Numbered from the stretch's first letter, positions 27,185-36,804 are shown. The stretch: 64,000 nucleotides of DNA from Candidatus Obscuribacter sp. (GCA_016718315.1 JADKDV010000001.1:558001-622000), one strand, 5' to 3'. Notes: a model not told the origin generated them from the letters alone. Translations and numbers: made by a program.

Positions 27185-28345
27185 ATGACACTTGCCAAAA
27201 TCAAAATACTGGACTTTACCCATCTTTTGCCAGGTGAAGTGGCATCAACTTTGCTCAGTGATATGGGTGCGCAAATATTACGCATCGAAAAACTGCAAAA
27301 GGGTTTGAACGAATCGCTGCCTCCCATAGTCGATGGAGAGAGCCTCTATTTTTGGGCATTACATCGCAACAAAAAACGAATCAGACTGGACTTAAAAAAA
27401 GAGAGCGCCAAAGAGCTTATTAAAAAGCTTGTCAAAGATGCTGACGTCATCCTCGAAAACTTCAGACCTGGTGTAATGGAACGCCTGGGGCTGGGTTATG
27501 AAACACTCAAGTCAATCAATCCAGCTATTGTTTACTGCTCAATCTCAGGCTATGGCTCTCACTCCAAATGGTCCAATCGACCCGGTCATGATCTAACTTT
27601 TGTAGCCGAGGCTGGTATCCTTGATGAGACACTAGACCGTGATGGTGCGCCTGTACTACCTGGTGTCTTTATCTCAGACTATATGTCAGGCTCATACGGA
27701 GCACTGGCAGTAGTGGCAGCACTCTATCAAGTCAAAGAGACTAGTGCCGGGCAACACTTAGAGATAAGCATGTTTGAATCCGCCCTCTCCACACTCAGTG
27801 TGCTGGGCACAGTCGATATGAGACTGGGATTGGAAGAACTGCACAGCCGCTATCCCGAAAACCTGCCAAATCACCGCATTTACCGCTGCAAAGATAAACG
27901 CTTCCTTGCTTGCGCCCCTTTTGAGCCACAGTTTTGGCAAATATTTTTGCACAAAATAGAGCGCACTGATTTGACTAAATATGATGTCATCGAAGACAAA
28001 GTAATACTAATAGAGGAAGTCTCTAAAACAATTGCTCAAAAGACTTTTAAAGAGTGGATGGCAATCTTTAATGAGCCGCCAGACTGCTGCGTCTCACCAG
28101 TAAATACGGTGGATGAGGCTCTGGACTTTTTGCCAGAGGGACGCAATCGTGTCGTGACAGCTATCGAGCACGATAAAATCGGTACAATCCATCAAATCAA
28201 AAGCCCTTTGTACCAGCTCTTTGCCAAAAGGGACAGTGATGTCTTTTATACTGATACCGATGCCTGCCTGGCAGAAGTCTTGAAGACTTTAGATTACAGT
28301 CAAAGCGAAATTGAAAAAATCAAGCAAGAACAAGCGAGCAAATAG
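27185..28345 (+). CDS. CaiB/BaiF family CoA transferase (class III)
   Basis: A 386-residue class III CoA transferase, which moves CoA between carboxylic acids through an aspartyl-CoA thioester. Family motifs: KILDFTHLLPGEVASTLLSD, MGAQILRIEKL, LHRNKKRIRLDLKK, DVILENFRPGVMERLGLGYE and the catalytic Asp in NRPGHDLTFVAEAG. It ends flush against hutI (next base is its ATG), so the two are an operon. The substrate cannot be read from sequence. Some members act as racemases (Amacr type). Confidence 0.9.
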   Translation: MTLAKIKILDFTHLLPGEVASTLLSDMGAQILRIEKLQKGLNESLPPIVDGESLYFWALHRNKKRIRLDLKKESAKELIKKLVKDADVILENFRPGVMERLGLGYETLKSINPAIVYCSISGYGSHSKWSNRPGHDLTFVAEAGILDETLDRDGAPVLPGVFISDYMSGSYGALAVVAALYQVKETSAGQHLEISMFESALSTLSVLGTVDMRLGLEELHSRYPENLPNHRIYRCKDKRFLACAPFEPQFWQIFLHKIERTDLTKYDVIEDKVILIEEVSKTIAQKTFKEWMAIFNEPPDCCVSPVNTVDEALDFLPEGRNRVVTAIEHDKIGTIHQIKSPLYQLFAKRDSDVFYTDTDACLAEVLKTLDYSQSEIEKIKQEQASK

Positions 28346-29623
28346 ATGGATACTTCGACAAGTAAAAACAGTGCTGTGCAGGCAGTAATAAACGCCGGGG
28401 AGCTTATTACAGCTCACAGCGCAGGACCTAAAGTCGATGCCGACTTGTCTAATTTGGGTATCATCAAAAACGGAGCAGTTGTCTATCAAGATGGCATTAT
28501 CATTGATGTCGGCACCACAGACTCCATGCTAAGCAAGCACCAGCCCACAAGCATAATCGACGCTAGTGGTCAGGTGGTCATGCCAGGGTTTGTCGATCCC
28601 CATACACATCTAGTGCATATGGGCTCGCGCCATGAAGAATACGAATGCAAAATCGCCGGCAAAAGTTACGCAGACCTGCACAAAGTGGGCGGCATACGCT
28701 ACACAGTCGGCATGACCAGACAAGCCAGCGCAGACGATCTATACGCTAAGGCTTACCATGATCTCGATATTATGCTCTTACACGGCACCACCACCGCCGA
28801 GGCCAAAAGCGGTTATGGACTGGATAGAGCAAACGAGCTCAAACTTTTAAACGTAGCAAAGCGCCTCAATGACAATCACCCTATTGATCTGGTCTCGACG
28901 TTTTTGGGTGCCCATACTGTACCGGAAGAATACAAAGACGACAAAGCTGGTTATGTCGCCCTGGTCCGCCAGATGCTCTCAGATGCTGCACCTCTGGCTG
29001 AATTTTGTGACGTCTGGTGTGATGCCCTGGGTTTTAGCGTGGAGCAGTGCAGAGAAATACTCGATGATGCCAGAGCACACGGTATGAAACTCAAACTGCA
29101 TATCGAACAAACCTCAAACTTTGGCGGAGCCGCTCTTGCTGGTCAATGCAAAGCCGTATCGGCAGATCATCTGGACTTTTTGTCAGTGGACGGCATCTCA
29201 GCAATGCGTCAGGCTGGTGTCATTGGTATCCTCTTGCCGGGAGTGACATTCCATCTGATGGAGTTTAAAAAAGATATACCAGTCAAAGAAATGATCGATA
29301 GCGGCATGGCAGTGGCCCTAGCCACCGATTACAATCCTGGCACTTGCCGCACTCAGTCAATGCAAGCCATACTAGACTGCGCTTGTAGGCTCTACCGCAT
29401 GACTTATGCTCAGGCTATTAATGCCGCTACCATCAACGCTGCCTTTGCCTTAGATAGAGGCAGCACAGTGGGCAGCCTGGCGCCTGGCAAAAAAGCAGAT
29501 ATGGCCATATTTGATTGCACCGAGCACGGTATCATTATCAACAACTTTGGCGTCAACCACGTCCATACAGTAATTAAAGACGGTAACGTAGTAGTGCGTG
29601 ATAGACAGCTATGCTATCAGTGA
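28346..29623 (+). CDS. hutI: Imidazolonepropionase
   Basis: A 425-residue amidohydrolase that opens the ring of 4-imidazolone-5-propionate, third step of histidine breakdown. Visible features are the metal-binding HxH in MPGFVDPHTHLVHMGSRHEE, YECKIAGKSYADLHKVGGIR, TTTAEAKSGYGLD, the metal His in LKLHIEQTSNFGG, SADHLDF, and the catalytic Asp in VALATDYNPGTC. One deviation is LHIEQ where HutI usually has IHAEQ/IHADQ. No hutH, hutU or hutG lies nearby. It shares an operon with the CoA transferase, and its 3' end overlaps the convergent radical SAM gene by 15 bases. Confidence 0.9.
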   Translation: MDTSTSKNSAVQAVINAGELITAHSAGPKVDADLSNLGIIKNGAVVYQDGIIIDVGTTDSMLSKHQPTSIIDASGQVVMPGFVDPHTHLVHMGSRHEEYECKIAGKSYADLHKVGGIRYTVGMTRQASADDLYAKAYHDLDIMLLHGTTTAEAKSGYGLDRANELKLLNVAKRLNDNHPIDLVSTFLGAHTVPEEYKDDKAGYVALVRQMLSDAAPLAEFCDVWCDALGFSVEQCREILDDARAHGMKLKLHIEQTSNFGGAALAGQCKAVSADHLDFLSVDGISAMRQAGVIGILLPGVTFHLMEFKKDIPVKEMIDSGMAVALATDYNPGTCRTQSMQAILDCACRLYRMTYAQAINAATINAAFALDRGSTVGSLAPGKKADMAIFDCTEHGIIINNFGVNHVHTVIKDGNVVVRDRQLCYQ

Positions 29624-31057
29624 TTCTTCGGTCTCTAAGCTAATATCTGAGACCGCTCCAGGCACTGCTTTAGGTCTTTGCTGCACCGGTGAGCTAAAGC
29701 GACCATAAGCCGCCAGTACAGCCTCCAGCATGGGCAGCATACGCGTCACCTGCCTGGTGCGAATGAGCATATCCCAGACAGGCTCAAACTTCTTCCAGCC
29801 AGCGGCATAGGATAAGTGCCGCATTCTGGCTCGCATATCAGGTTTGAGATTAGCACTCTTAAAGAGATTGCTCCAACTATAAAAATCCTTGTAGGCTCTC
29901 CAGTAGCCTTGCTCAAGCTCCTGGGGAGTGAGCCTGGTAGGCTTATACACCACATGCCTGGTATCATAGAGATCCCAGTTGCGGTGTACCATGCGACCTT
30001 CTCTGGTCATACGATTGTGCAGCTCAGTACTGGGATAGGGCGTCATGATGTGAAATGTCGCTGTCTCAATACTCTGACTGACAGCCCAATCCACTGTGCG
30101 ACTAAAGACTGAACTATCGTCATTGTCCATGCCAAAAACAAAACTACCATTGACCATAATGCCATTGTCGTGGACACGTTTTATAGCTGCATTGTAATCT
30201 CGATTGAGATTTTGATATTTATCGTGCTCACTCAAATTACCAGCATCAAGGGTCTCAAAGCCGACAAAACAACTGCGCATACCAGCTCTGGCTGCCTTTT
30301 CTATCAAGCCTGGTCTGAGTATTGCCTGCACAGTCGATGCCGCCTGGAAGACCTTGCCCATCCCCACCATGCCATCAAATAAAGCGTTGGCAAAGCGCTC
30401 ATTGCCGAGCAAGTGATCATCTAAAAAATAAACATGACGCCCTGGCAGTTTTTCAATTTCAGCTAAAGCATCGTCCACCATCTGTGTATAAAAAGAGCGC
30501 CCACCTTTATAAAACGCCTCTTTGTAGCAAAAGTCGCAGGTATGAGGACAACCGCGAGAGACCACAATAGAATTGGGACAAAGATAGCGCTCACGCTTAA
30601 TCAGATCGCGCCTGATGGAGGGCTTACCCTCAAGTGTGCGTACAGTAGAGACATAGCGCTTTTGCGGCCGACGTGCTCTAAAGTCAGCAATAAACTGAGG
30701 CCAGGCGTCACCTGCTGGTCCCAGCATAATCGTGTCTGCATGCTCGGCTGCCTCATCGGGGAGCGACGTAACATGCAGACCGCCCATCACTACATAACAG
30801 CCTTTGGCCCGGTAATGATCAGCGATGCGATATGAGCGAAAGGCAGAGGTAATGTAGACCTGGATTACTACAAGATCTGGAGTATCGTCTAAATTGAGCT
30901 CCTCGACATGCTCATCTACTATCGTAATGTCATCGTCCTCACTTAGATAAGCAGCCAGAGTAGCCAGTCCCAGTGGGGGAAAGAGTGAGTATTTGATTGG
31001 TCTAAAAAATGGACTTTTAGCCTCAGTCAAAGCTGACAAAATCATCTTAACTTGCAT
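29609..31057 (-). CDS. B12-binding-domain radical SAM protein
   Basis: A 482-residue radical SAM enzyme. The N-terminal 150 residues form a cobalamin-binding-type domain (FPPLGLATLAAYLSE, ITIVDEHVEELNLDD, VVMGGLHVTSLPDEAAEHAD). The SAM domain carries SRGCPHTCDFCYKEAFY, the CxxxCxxC cluster motif, then FLDDHLLGN, CFVGFETLDAGNL and NGSFVFGMDND. The C-terminal part resembles DUF4070-type ends found in HpnJ/HpnP-like relatives. The start at 31057 is preferred because ACACAGGTGAATCCT precedes that ATG; ten more codons are open upstream. The reaction is not predictable; many relatives methylate unactivated carbons of lipids or natural products. Confidence 0.85.
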   Translation of the reverse strand: MQVKMILSALTEAKSPFFRPIKYSLFPPLGLATLAAYLSEDDDITIVDEHVEELNLDDTPDLVVIQVYITSAFRSYRIADHYRAKGCYVVMGGLHVTSLPDEAAEHADTIMLGPAGDAWPQFIADFRARRPQKRYVSTVRTLEGKPSIRRDLIKRERYLCPNSIVVSRGCPHTCDFCYKEAFYKGGRSFYTQMVDDALAEIEKLPGRHVYFLDDHLLGNERFANALFDGMVGMGKVFQAASTVQAILRPGLIEKAARAGMRSCFVGFETLDAGNLSEHDKYQNLNRDYNAAIKRVHDNGIMVNGSFVFGMDNDDSSVFSRTVDWAVSQSIETATFHIMTPYPSTELHNRMTREGRMVHRNWDLYDTRHVVYKPTRLTPQELEQGYWRAYKDFYSWSNLFKSANLKPDMRARMRHLSYAAGWKKFEPVWDMLIRTRQVTRMLPMLEAVLAAYGRFSSPVQQRPKAVPGAVSDISLETEESLIA

Positions 31058-31226
31058 AGGATTCACCTGTGTCGTTTTTATCAACATACAACGCAGCTAA
31101 GGCAAAATCCTTTGCTTACAAACAAGAGCGCTAATTTCTTTTGGCTCAGTTAACAGGAGCTTTAAACTCCGCTATCAATTCACACCGGCTTCGATCTTGT
31201 TTTACTTTTAAGCATACCGATTGCTA

Positions 31227-32213
31227 CTAAGAGCAAATCTCGAATTTATTCCAAACAGGAAAGGACCTCTTACCAAACCTAATTTGAATTACCCAAATAA
31301 GTATCTTCATGCTCATTTTTGGCTGTATACGTGCGCAACCATGCAGAAAGGTGACAACAGGCTCAACTTGTCTCAATAAGAGTAGATCTCCTGCTAAATG
31401 TAAGCAAGGTGAAAAGTTCGGAGGTTCATCGAAAACCGCTAACTTGATTGAAGACTCCAGATGTTTGACAGCGCCTGGCAAATCTGAATTTTGAAGAGCG
31501 CAAAGTCCCAAAACAGTGTGGGCAGAGTGCACAAATCGAGCTTGACATGCATCTGATTGATTAATTGATTCCAGCACACAGTTGGCGTGCTGATGCGCCT
31601 CGCTGTAACGACAAAGGTCAACGGCTTGAACTGCCATTTTAATTTCTTGATACGGATTTACAGAACCACTTAGCTCAACCAATCGGCGGCGCATATCAAT
31701 GGCTAAGTCAAATACAGAATCACCGTCCATACGGCTCTTATGCCTAAGTCTATACAAGTACTCATCTAACAATGCAGAACAAAGCGCTCGATCTCCAGGA
31801 AAAGCCCTCAAGCCAGATTGTAGTATTGATAAAGAATGCTCAGGCTCGTGAATGCGAAAATACCTATAGGCATTTTTGACTATGCCAGGGCTCATTCGGC
31901 TTGTTAAATGACTATCCCAAAGTCGCCTACCCACTTCAAAGGGCTCAGGGCATAGATATTTGTCGATATAAAACACCGGGTCACAAGTAGCGCTATCTTC
32001 TGGCATATGCTCGATTACCCAGAGCGAATGCTTAGACAGCACATACTTAGCTTTAATTGAACCACGGCTCCAATAATAAGAACAAACAATTACTCGATAT
32101 TCTAAGTTAGCAGGATCATTTTCAAGCAACAGTTCCAAGTCGCGGGACTTTGCCTCAGAAATCTTACGACCCTGCGTGACGGCATTGACTATTTGTCTTG
32201 TCGATAGACTCAT
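31227..32213 (-). CDS. Helical (TPR-like) protein of unknown function
   Basis: A 328-residue protein that I do not recognise. It is rich in helix-pair patterns (ANLEYRVIVCSYYWSRGSIK; YFRIHEPEHSLSILQSGLRA; SAHTVLGLCALQNSDLPGAV then KHLESSIKL), consistent with degenerate TPRs in the middle and end. There is no signal peptide and no membrane segment. The ATG at 32213 lies 55 bases from the divergent gene at 32268, so they share a promoter region. Base use is a little more AT-rich than the metabolic genes around it. Confidence 0.55.
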   Translation of the reverse strand: MSLSTRQIVNAVTQGRKISEAKSRDLELLLENDPANLEYRVIVCSYYWSRGSIKAKYVLSKHSLWVIEHMPEDSATCDPVFYIDKYLCPEPFEVGRRLWDSHLTSRMSPGIVKNAYRYFRIHEPEHSLSILQSGLRAFPGDRALCSALLDEYLYRLRHKSRMDGDSVFDLAIDMRRRLVELSGSVNPYQEIKMAVQAVDLCRYSEAHQHANCVLESINQSDACQARFVHSAHTVLGLCALQNSDLPGAVKHLESSIKLAVFDEPPNFSPCLHLAGDLLLLRQVEPVVTFLHGCARIQPKMSMKILIWVIQIRFGKRSFPVWNKFEICS

Positions 32214-32267
32214 AATCTCATTATAGTAGCGAGGTCATGTAAGTTGCGATAAGCTAAATGCAAAGGC

Positions 32268-33161
32268 TTGTATTCATTAGAGTTTATGGAAATTCAAAAG
32301 GCAGCACCGCGGATAACAGCATTGCTTGCCAGAGATTCACCTCAAGCGATTATTTTTAGAAGGGGACCTTCTAGATACGTGCAGCTAATTGCCTGGGATA
32401 CAAGCAATGATACGTTTATCGAAGGTCAGTGGCTCTGTGGACGCATTTATGATCGCTTGTGTGATCTATCACCATCAGGCAAATATCTCATCTATTTTGC
32501 TGCCAAGCCGAGTCAGCGCAAAAGGTGGACGGCAATTAGCAAACCACCCTATCTCCATGCCCTGGCACTCTGGCCAGATACCTTTTTAGGTGGAGGGGGC
32601 TACTTTAAGGATGAACACTCTATTGTATTGACACAGAGTGCTTGGGACTCGTACTTGGCTCATGGTTTTACAATGCCAGAGAATTTTAAAACGCAAAGCG
32701 TGAGCACAAATACGCCAGCTAATAACTGTTATGAAAATCGGCTGGTTAGAGACGGCTGGGTCGAAATAGACCGCCAGGTGATTGACCCGTCTGATAGAAG
32801 CAGCCCTGTAGATAGATTTGATTTGCAAGTTATTCATCGCAAAGCTAACCCAGTCGGGACAGCTCAGCATCTGTCAATAGAAATGACAAGTCGCGGCTAT
32901 CTAAGCAGCAATCCAGATGATTCAACATTTGCAATAGTTGGTCTAGACCGAGCACTACTCCACAAACTCGCAAGTGCCAACTGGGCTGATTGGGGACACA
33001 ATGGAGATCTGTTATATGCAGCAAATGGAAAGATTTTTCGTGTGTTGCTTGCACAGCTGCCAGCCTCTCCAGTAGATAACCTCGATGCCAACACACTTGC
33101 CAATTTTACTGATTCAAGATTTAAAACTTTAGAAGCTCCGGATTGGGCAAAGAGTTGGTGA
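32268..33161 (+). CDS. Conserved-looking hypothetical protein
   Basis: A 297-residue cytoplasmic-type protein of unknown function. Visible stretches are FIEGQWLCGRIYDRLCDLSP then SGKYLIYFAAKPSQRKRWTA, followed by KPPYLHALALWPDTFLGGGG. Later comes WADWGHNGDLLYAANGKIFR, which has a beta-propeller-like or WD-like feel. There is no signal or membrane segment. It may start at TTG 32268 or at ATG 32286, which is also close to an AGAG sequence. It is divergent from the helical protein upstream and sits in the accessory stretch before the toxin genes. Confidence 0.55.
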   Translation: MYSLEFMEIQKAAPRITALLARDSPQAIIFRRGPSRYVQLIAWDTSNDTFIEGQWLCGRIYDRLCDLSPSGKYLIYFAAKPSQRKRWTAISKPPYLHALALWPDTFLGGGGYFKDEHSIVLTQSAWDSYLAHGFTMPENFKTQSVSTNTPANNCYENRLVRDGWVEIDRQVIDPSDRSSPVDRFDLQVIHRKANPVGTAQHLSIEMTSRGYLSSNPDDSTFAIVGLDRALLHKLASANWADWGHNGDLLYAANGKIFRVLLAQLPASPVDNLDANTLANFTDSRFKTLEAPDWAKSW

Positions 33162-33350
33162 GCAAATGATCAAAAACAGGAATAACGAAACCAACTCAAT
33201 TGCTTATGCCACTCCAGTCCAATTTAAACTGCCGGAAATGAGGCCACCATGGTGACCCATAGCATAGCCATGGTGAATGGACTGCGCCTGGCTTTGTGGC
33301 AGACAACCCCGAAGTGTTTTTGCTCTTCATTACTGTCTGTAGCCCGCTCA

Positions 33351-34298
33351 TCAGACGCCTTTGACCCCATAAGAAGATCCAGCATAATGACTGAGCTTGG
33401 CCTGTTTGGCAGCTAGATCTCTCTGGTTGATAAAGCGATCTAGACGCACTTCCTGTGGTGCTTCAATTGGACGGAGAGAATAGGTCCCCGCCAGTTTGGC
33501 CGAATTGCGCAGTGCGGCAAGCTCGGTATCACTGCAAACGCTGGCTGAGCTGTGGTTACTTTGTCCTAGCATACTAAAAGTCAAAGCTGACTCAAAATCC
33601 TGCTCTGGCGCAAATGAATTGGACATTATCCTTGATTGAGGGCTCTTATTTAGGTATTGCAAAACAGAGCGGATATCCTTCTCGTTGACAGAAGAATTGA
33701 GAGAATTAATGCCCAAGAGTGATCCCCCGGACAAATATAGAAAACACACAGGTTTACCACTTTGGTCAGCAACTGCCACCGAACCTGGTGCAACATTATC
33801 CTCAATAAATTGCAAACAGCTTTTAAGTGATACTTTGGCATCCTTGCCAGCAGATGCATTAAATACCTGGCCATGAAACATCGAAGCCGCTGACAATGCC
33901 ACTTTGTCGTCTAGAGCATAGCTCACGACTTTGCTATTAACTGAGCTGATCTCACTCATCATGGCAGAGTAAGCTTGCATACCAAAAATTTGCTCAGGAT
34001 TAGCCTTGCTGCCATACACGCAGGCAATCACTCTCCCTCTGTAGATCAGTGCAGCAGAGCGCGACTTATACCGGCTCGACTCCATCTTTATACAGCCGGA
34101 GATCCTAGCTGCCTCGATTTTAAGCAGCTGCGGCAAAATAGGCTGCTCGTTATTAAGACTCAATTTAAGCTTGCTTTTGGGCGACAAACCGCTGCCAGGG
34201 AAGTAGCTTGTGGCTCTGCGGCTGGAGCCCTCAAATTGTTGGGCATTATTACTTATAAGACTTAAGTGTTTTTGTCTCACGGGAAGTTTAGATAGCAT
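33351..34298 (-). CDS. Hypothetical protein, possibly DUF4388-like
   Basis: A 315-residue protein. The ATG at 34298 follows TTGGAGCAAAT and is preferred over ATG 34361. Residues about 55-170 alternate strands and helices (IEAARISGCIKMESSRYKSR then SAALIYRGRVIACVYGSKAN), a pattern like DUF4388 domains (G-x-L...A-x-x-Y-x-x-G-x-I-x-x-A). A second similar segment reads KPVCFLYLSGGSLLGINSLN. The C terminus is polar and likely disordered. The DUF4388 link is tentative. Confidence 0.5.
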   Translation of the reverse strand: MLSKLPVRQKHLSLISNNAQQFEGSSRRATSYFPGSGLSPKSKLKLSLNNEQPILPQLLKIEAARISGCIKMESSRYKSRSAALIYRGRVIACVYGSKANPEQIFGMQAYSAMMSEISSVNSKVVSYALDDKVALSAASMFHGQVFNASAGKDAKVSLKSCLQFIEDNVAPGSVAVADQSGKPVCFLYLSGGSLLGINSLNSSVNEKDIRSVLQYLNKSPQSRIMSNSFAPEQDFESALTFSMLGQSNHSSASVCSDTELAALRNSAKLAGTYSLRPIEAPQEVRLDRFINQRDLAAKQAKLSHYAGSSYGVKGV

Positions 34299-34618
34299 AT
34301 TTGCTCCAATGTAGTAATTGTTGGAAGGAAGTAGGCAAAAGCACAAGCAACGTACATCCATTGCCTGCCATTAACAGGCAATAGGACGTGCTCAAGCAAT
34401 GACTCAAGAGCCAAGTGATGCCTAATTGGTTGTTAGTAAGGTGCACGTAATGGCCTAAAGTGGCCATTCCGGCCAATAAAGGCCGAAGCAGAACAGAGGT
34501 CGTACTAAATTTGGACTCTCGAGGAGTCTATACCCTCAACGCGGGGATGTAAAGTGTTAAGTTTAAAAAAGGCACGAATCTCAAGTGAATTAATCAATCT
34601 GTTTGCTTGACCTGATCT
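34299..34618. other. Intergenic stretch with helically phased GGCC motifs
   Basis: No gene is supported in these 320 bases. Four GGCC tetramers start at 34452, 34462, 34471 and 34481, i.e. every 9-10 bases, forming loose palindromes (GGCCTAAAGTGGCC and GGCCAATAAAGGCC). Such phasing on one helix face suggests a protein-binding region. The segment lies between the 3' end of the immunity gene and the start of the DUF4388-like gene, so it may hold the latter's promoter. Confidence 0.35.
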
Positions 34619-34666
34619 AAAACCCCGGAACGCCCAGCAATGGAGCAATCCGGGGTTTTAATTTTT
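34619..34666 (-). terminator. Rho-independent terminator of the toxin-immunity operon
   Basis: AAAACCCCGGA and TCCGGGGTTTT form an 11-base-pair stem around a 19-base loop, with AT-rich flanks on both sides. It lies 12 bases past the stop of the immunity gene on the minus strand and may work in both directions. Confidence 0.8.
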
Positions 34667-34677
34667 GTCTACAGAGC

Positions 34678-34953
34678 TTAACTAGCGATTTTTGGCGCAC
34701 TACCTGTCTGATTTTTGAGTGATTCAAAATCTTCAGTTACAGCTTTGCGGTGCAGTTCCAGGGTTGTTGAGGCGATTGGTACCATGGCAATAGTCAAACC
34801 TTCACTATTACAAAACTCTACCAACTGAATGCTTGCGGCCTTACTTTCAGCAACTATTGTGCCAAATATTCCAGGTGATAACTGCACTTGTTTATCATCC
34901 CACTCAACGAGTGTAGAAACTAAAAGCTTTACTACGTCACCCTCTTGAAACAT
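34678..34953 (-). CDS. DUF4926-like immunity protein
   Basis: A 91-residue protein. ATG 34953 follows GGAGATAAACGAA and gives the usual family opening MFQEGDVVKLLVSTL; an ATG at 34968 overlaps the toxin stop and is less likely. The body (VQLSPGIFGTIVAESKAASI, QLVEFCNSEGLTIAMVPI, TLELHRK) fits the small beta-barrel DUF4926 pattern: D-V-V-x-L-L ... G-x-x-G-T-I-V ... V-E-F. DUF4926 genes are regularly found beside DUF6883-type toxins, as here. It is coupled to the upstream toxin gene and should bind it in the cytoplasm. Confidence 0.8.
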   Translation of the reverse strand: MFQEGDVVKLLVSTLVEWDDKQVQLSPGIFGTIVAESKAASIQLVEFCNSEGLTIAMVPIASTTLELHRKAVTEDFESLKNQTGSAPKIAS

Positions 34954-34958
34954 TTCGT

Positions 34959-36623
34959 TTATCTCCATTTCTTTGGAAGAAGCAAATTTTTGAATTCAAA
35001 TAATCCTGTCTTTTCATTCTGTTGCCAAAAAATTCTACAATTTTCCAACACCCTTTTGTTTGCTCCAGTAATGGTTACGGGCTGCTCATACATTATTCCC
35101 CAGGGATCAATTCTAATAGGTGTTAATTTTGCCTGGTCTAGTACGATCTGGACTGCGAGCTTTTCTTTATTTTCAAGATTGAACCCTAGAGCACTCTCAA
35201 ACCATCGATGTTTCTGCATTTCTTGACTAGGATTTAGGCAGTATGTTGTCAGCTTATACTCAACACTTTTCTTTGTAAGCTCTGCCTGAGCCAGCTCTCT
35301 AGCTGTTCTGATTTCCTTCATGGAACTCTCTGATTCTAATGATTGCGTATTTTTGACATCACTTATGTTGCCAGATTGTATATCACCAGCTTTGCCTTTG
35401 GCGCCCAAATCATCGGCTTTTGACATTGCATTAATAGTGTCGCTTGTCTTTATCGGCTCTGTTGGCTTAGGCGAACTTACACCCTCAAGATACTCATTTG
35501 GTACACCAATGGTTTCGAGCTGCTTGGGAGTCAAACCATGCTCACGTGCGTAATCTAGAACCATCTTTTGAGCTTTACGGGCATACTCTGGCGATTCTTT
35601 AGCCAATTTCTCAGCGGCCTTCAGTCCATCCTGAATAGCTTTTTCTACAAGTGGATCTACCTTGGCCGCCACACTATCAACTAACTTAAAAGCGCTCCCT
35701 GTGCCGCCTGACGGGTTGATAAAGAAGAACATGGCTTTGCCGTCTTGTACGCCCCGCTCATACGGCGTCATGTTCGTGTACTTGTTATTTGCTGCTTCTA
35801 ACTCCCGTCCCATAATGCTTAAGACCTTGTCGACCGCATTTGGATCTTTTCTCATCGCGTCAAAACAAATGCCAATTGTCTTGAATAGCGGCTCGTTTAT
35901 CGCGTTTGGTTGCGCCATAAAAGTGGCTACACTGCCGTCCTTTAGTGCTGTCATGGCTTTTGTAGCTGCCATTTGCGCGGAGCCTTTTATCTCTTCTTTT
36001 ACTTCGTTCAGGCCTACTCCCACGCCTAACGCTTTGTCTATCATCCCCTGAAAATGGGCTTTCCTGGCTGCTGGGTCCATTAGCCTGGCTTCGGCTGACT
36101 GCGCAAACATACCCAAACGTTGGCTAAGTGGCAGGCTTTCTTTGTTGTAGTCCAAACCGGCGTTAACCTTTGTGGGCTGTACTTCTACTTGCTTAGGCAC
36201 AATTTTGCTCTTGTCAGTTTCATACACTGCTGCGTTGGTCGCATCACTAACAATGTCGCTGCTGTTCTGGGGTTCGTAAGCTAATACTGTTTTTGCGTCA
36301 TAACTTTTGCCGCCTACTTGTACTAACGATTTCTCTGTCAGTCCGGTCTTTCTTGAGGCTTCTTGCCCGTTTCCGTAGTCGATGCTGATGCTGTCGCCCT
36401 GGACCTCCATTTGCGCGGCTATTTGTTCTTTAGTTAGCCCTTTGGTCTTCAGTGCCAGCTCTGTCAGCGATCCGCTGCTTTGGTTCGTGCGATCGGCTTC
36501 GGCAATTTGTCTGTCCTGGGCGGTCGGTGTCGCTACCTGCTGCGCATCAGAAGACGCCAGTGGCTTAACCTCCTGGGCTCTTAACGGCTTTTCTGCCTGG
36601 TCGCTCGGTTTTGCTTCTGCCAT
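34959..36623 (-). CDS. Polymorphic toxin with DUF6883-like C-terminal domain
   Basis: A 554-residue protein. Residues 1-60 are polar and low-complexity. The centre (about 160-350) is helical and includes MTPYERGVQDGKAMFFFINP. A linker rich in Ser/Asp/Lys precedes the final 100 residues: VEYKLTTYCLNPSQEMQKHR, then WFESALGFNLENKEKLAVQI and later LENCRIFWQQNEKTGLFEF. The L-x-x-Y-x-L-N...K-x-x-x-F-x-x-x-L-G-F pattern is that of DUF6883, a toxin domain seen at the C terminus of polymorphic toxins. ATG 36623 is chosen over GTG 36626. Its layout mirrors the toxin at 25011-27026, and its downstream DUF4926-like partner supports the call. Confidence 0.75.
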   Translation of the reverse strand: MAEAKPSDQAEKPLRAQEVKPLASSDAQQVATPTAQDRQIAEADRTNQSSGSLTELALKTKGLTKEQIAAQMEVQGDSISIDYGNGQEASRKTGLTEKSLVQVGGKSYDAKTVLAYEPQNSSDIVSDATNAAVYETDKSKIVPKQVEVQPTKVNAGLDYNKESLPLSQRLGMFAQSAEARLMDPAARKAHFQGMIDKALGVGVGLNEVKEEIKGSAQMAATKAMTALKDGSVATFMAQPNAINEPLFKTIGICFDAMRKDPNAVDKVLSIMGRELEAANNKYTNMTPYERGVQDGKAMFFFINPSGGTGSAFKLVDSVAAKVDPLVEKAIQDGLKAAEKLAKESPEYARKAQKMVLDYAREHGLTPKQLETIGVPNEYLEGVSSPKPTEPIKTSDTINAMSKADDLGAKGKAGDIQSGNISDVKNTQSLESESSMKEIRTARELAQAELTKKSVEYKLTTYCLNPSQEMQKHRWFESALGFNLENKEKLAVQIVLDQAKLTPIRIDPWGIMYEQPVTITGANKRVLENCRIFWQQNEKTGLFEFKNLLLPKKWR

Positions 36624-36804
36624 CACCTAGCCCCACACGGTCACAGGCTCCCATTATTCCCCTCTGTGGCTGATAAGAAACCGGCTCTAAGCTAACCCCC
36701 GAAGGGGTAAACCCGGCTGACACCGACCAACAAAGTAAGACCCGGCTAGCTATACGCTTTCAAGCTAGGGAAGCGAAACCCCGGCCAAGCTGTGGAGCGG
36801 GTCA

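Noticed and set aside
33162..33350. Small gene around the CACCATGGTG palindrome
   Set aside because: The only frame runs into the neighbouring antisense gene and has no ribosome site; the palindrome is too short to interpret.
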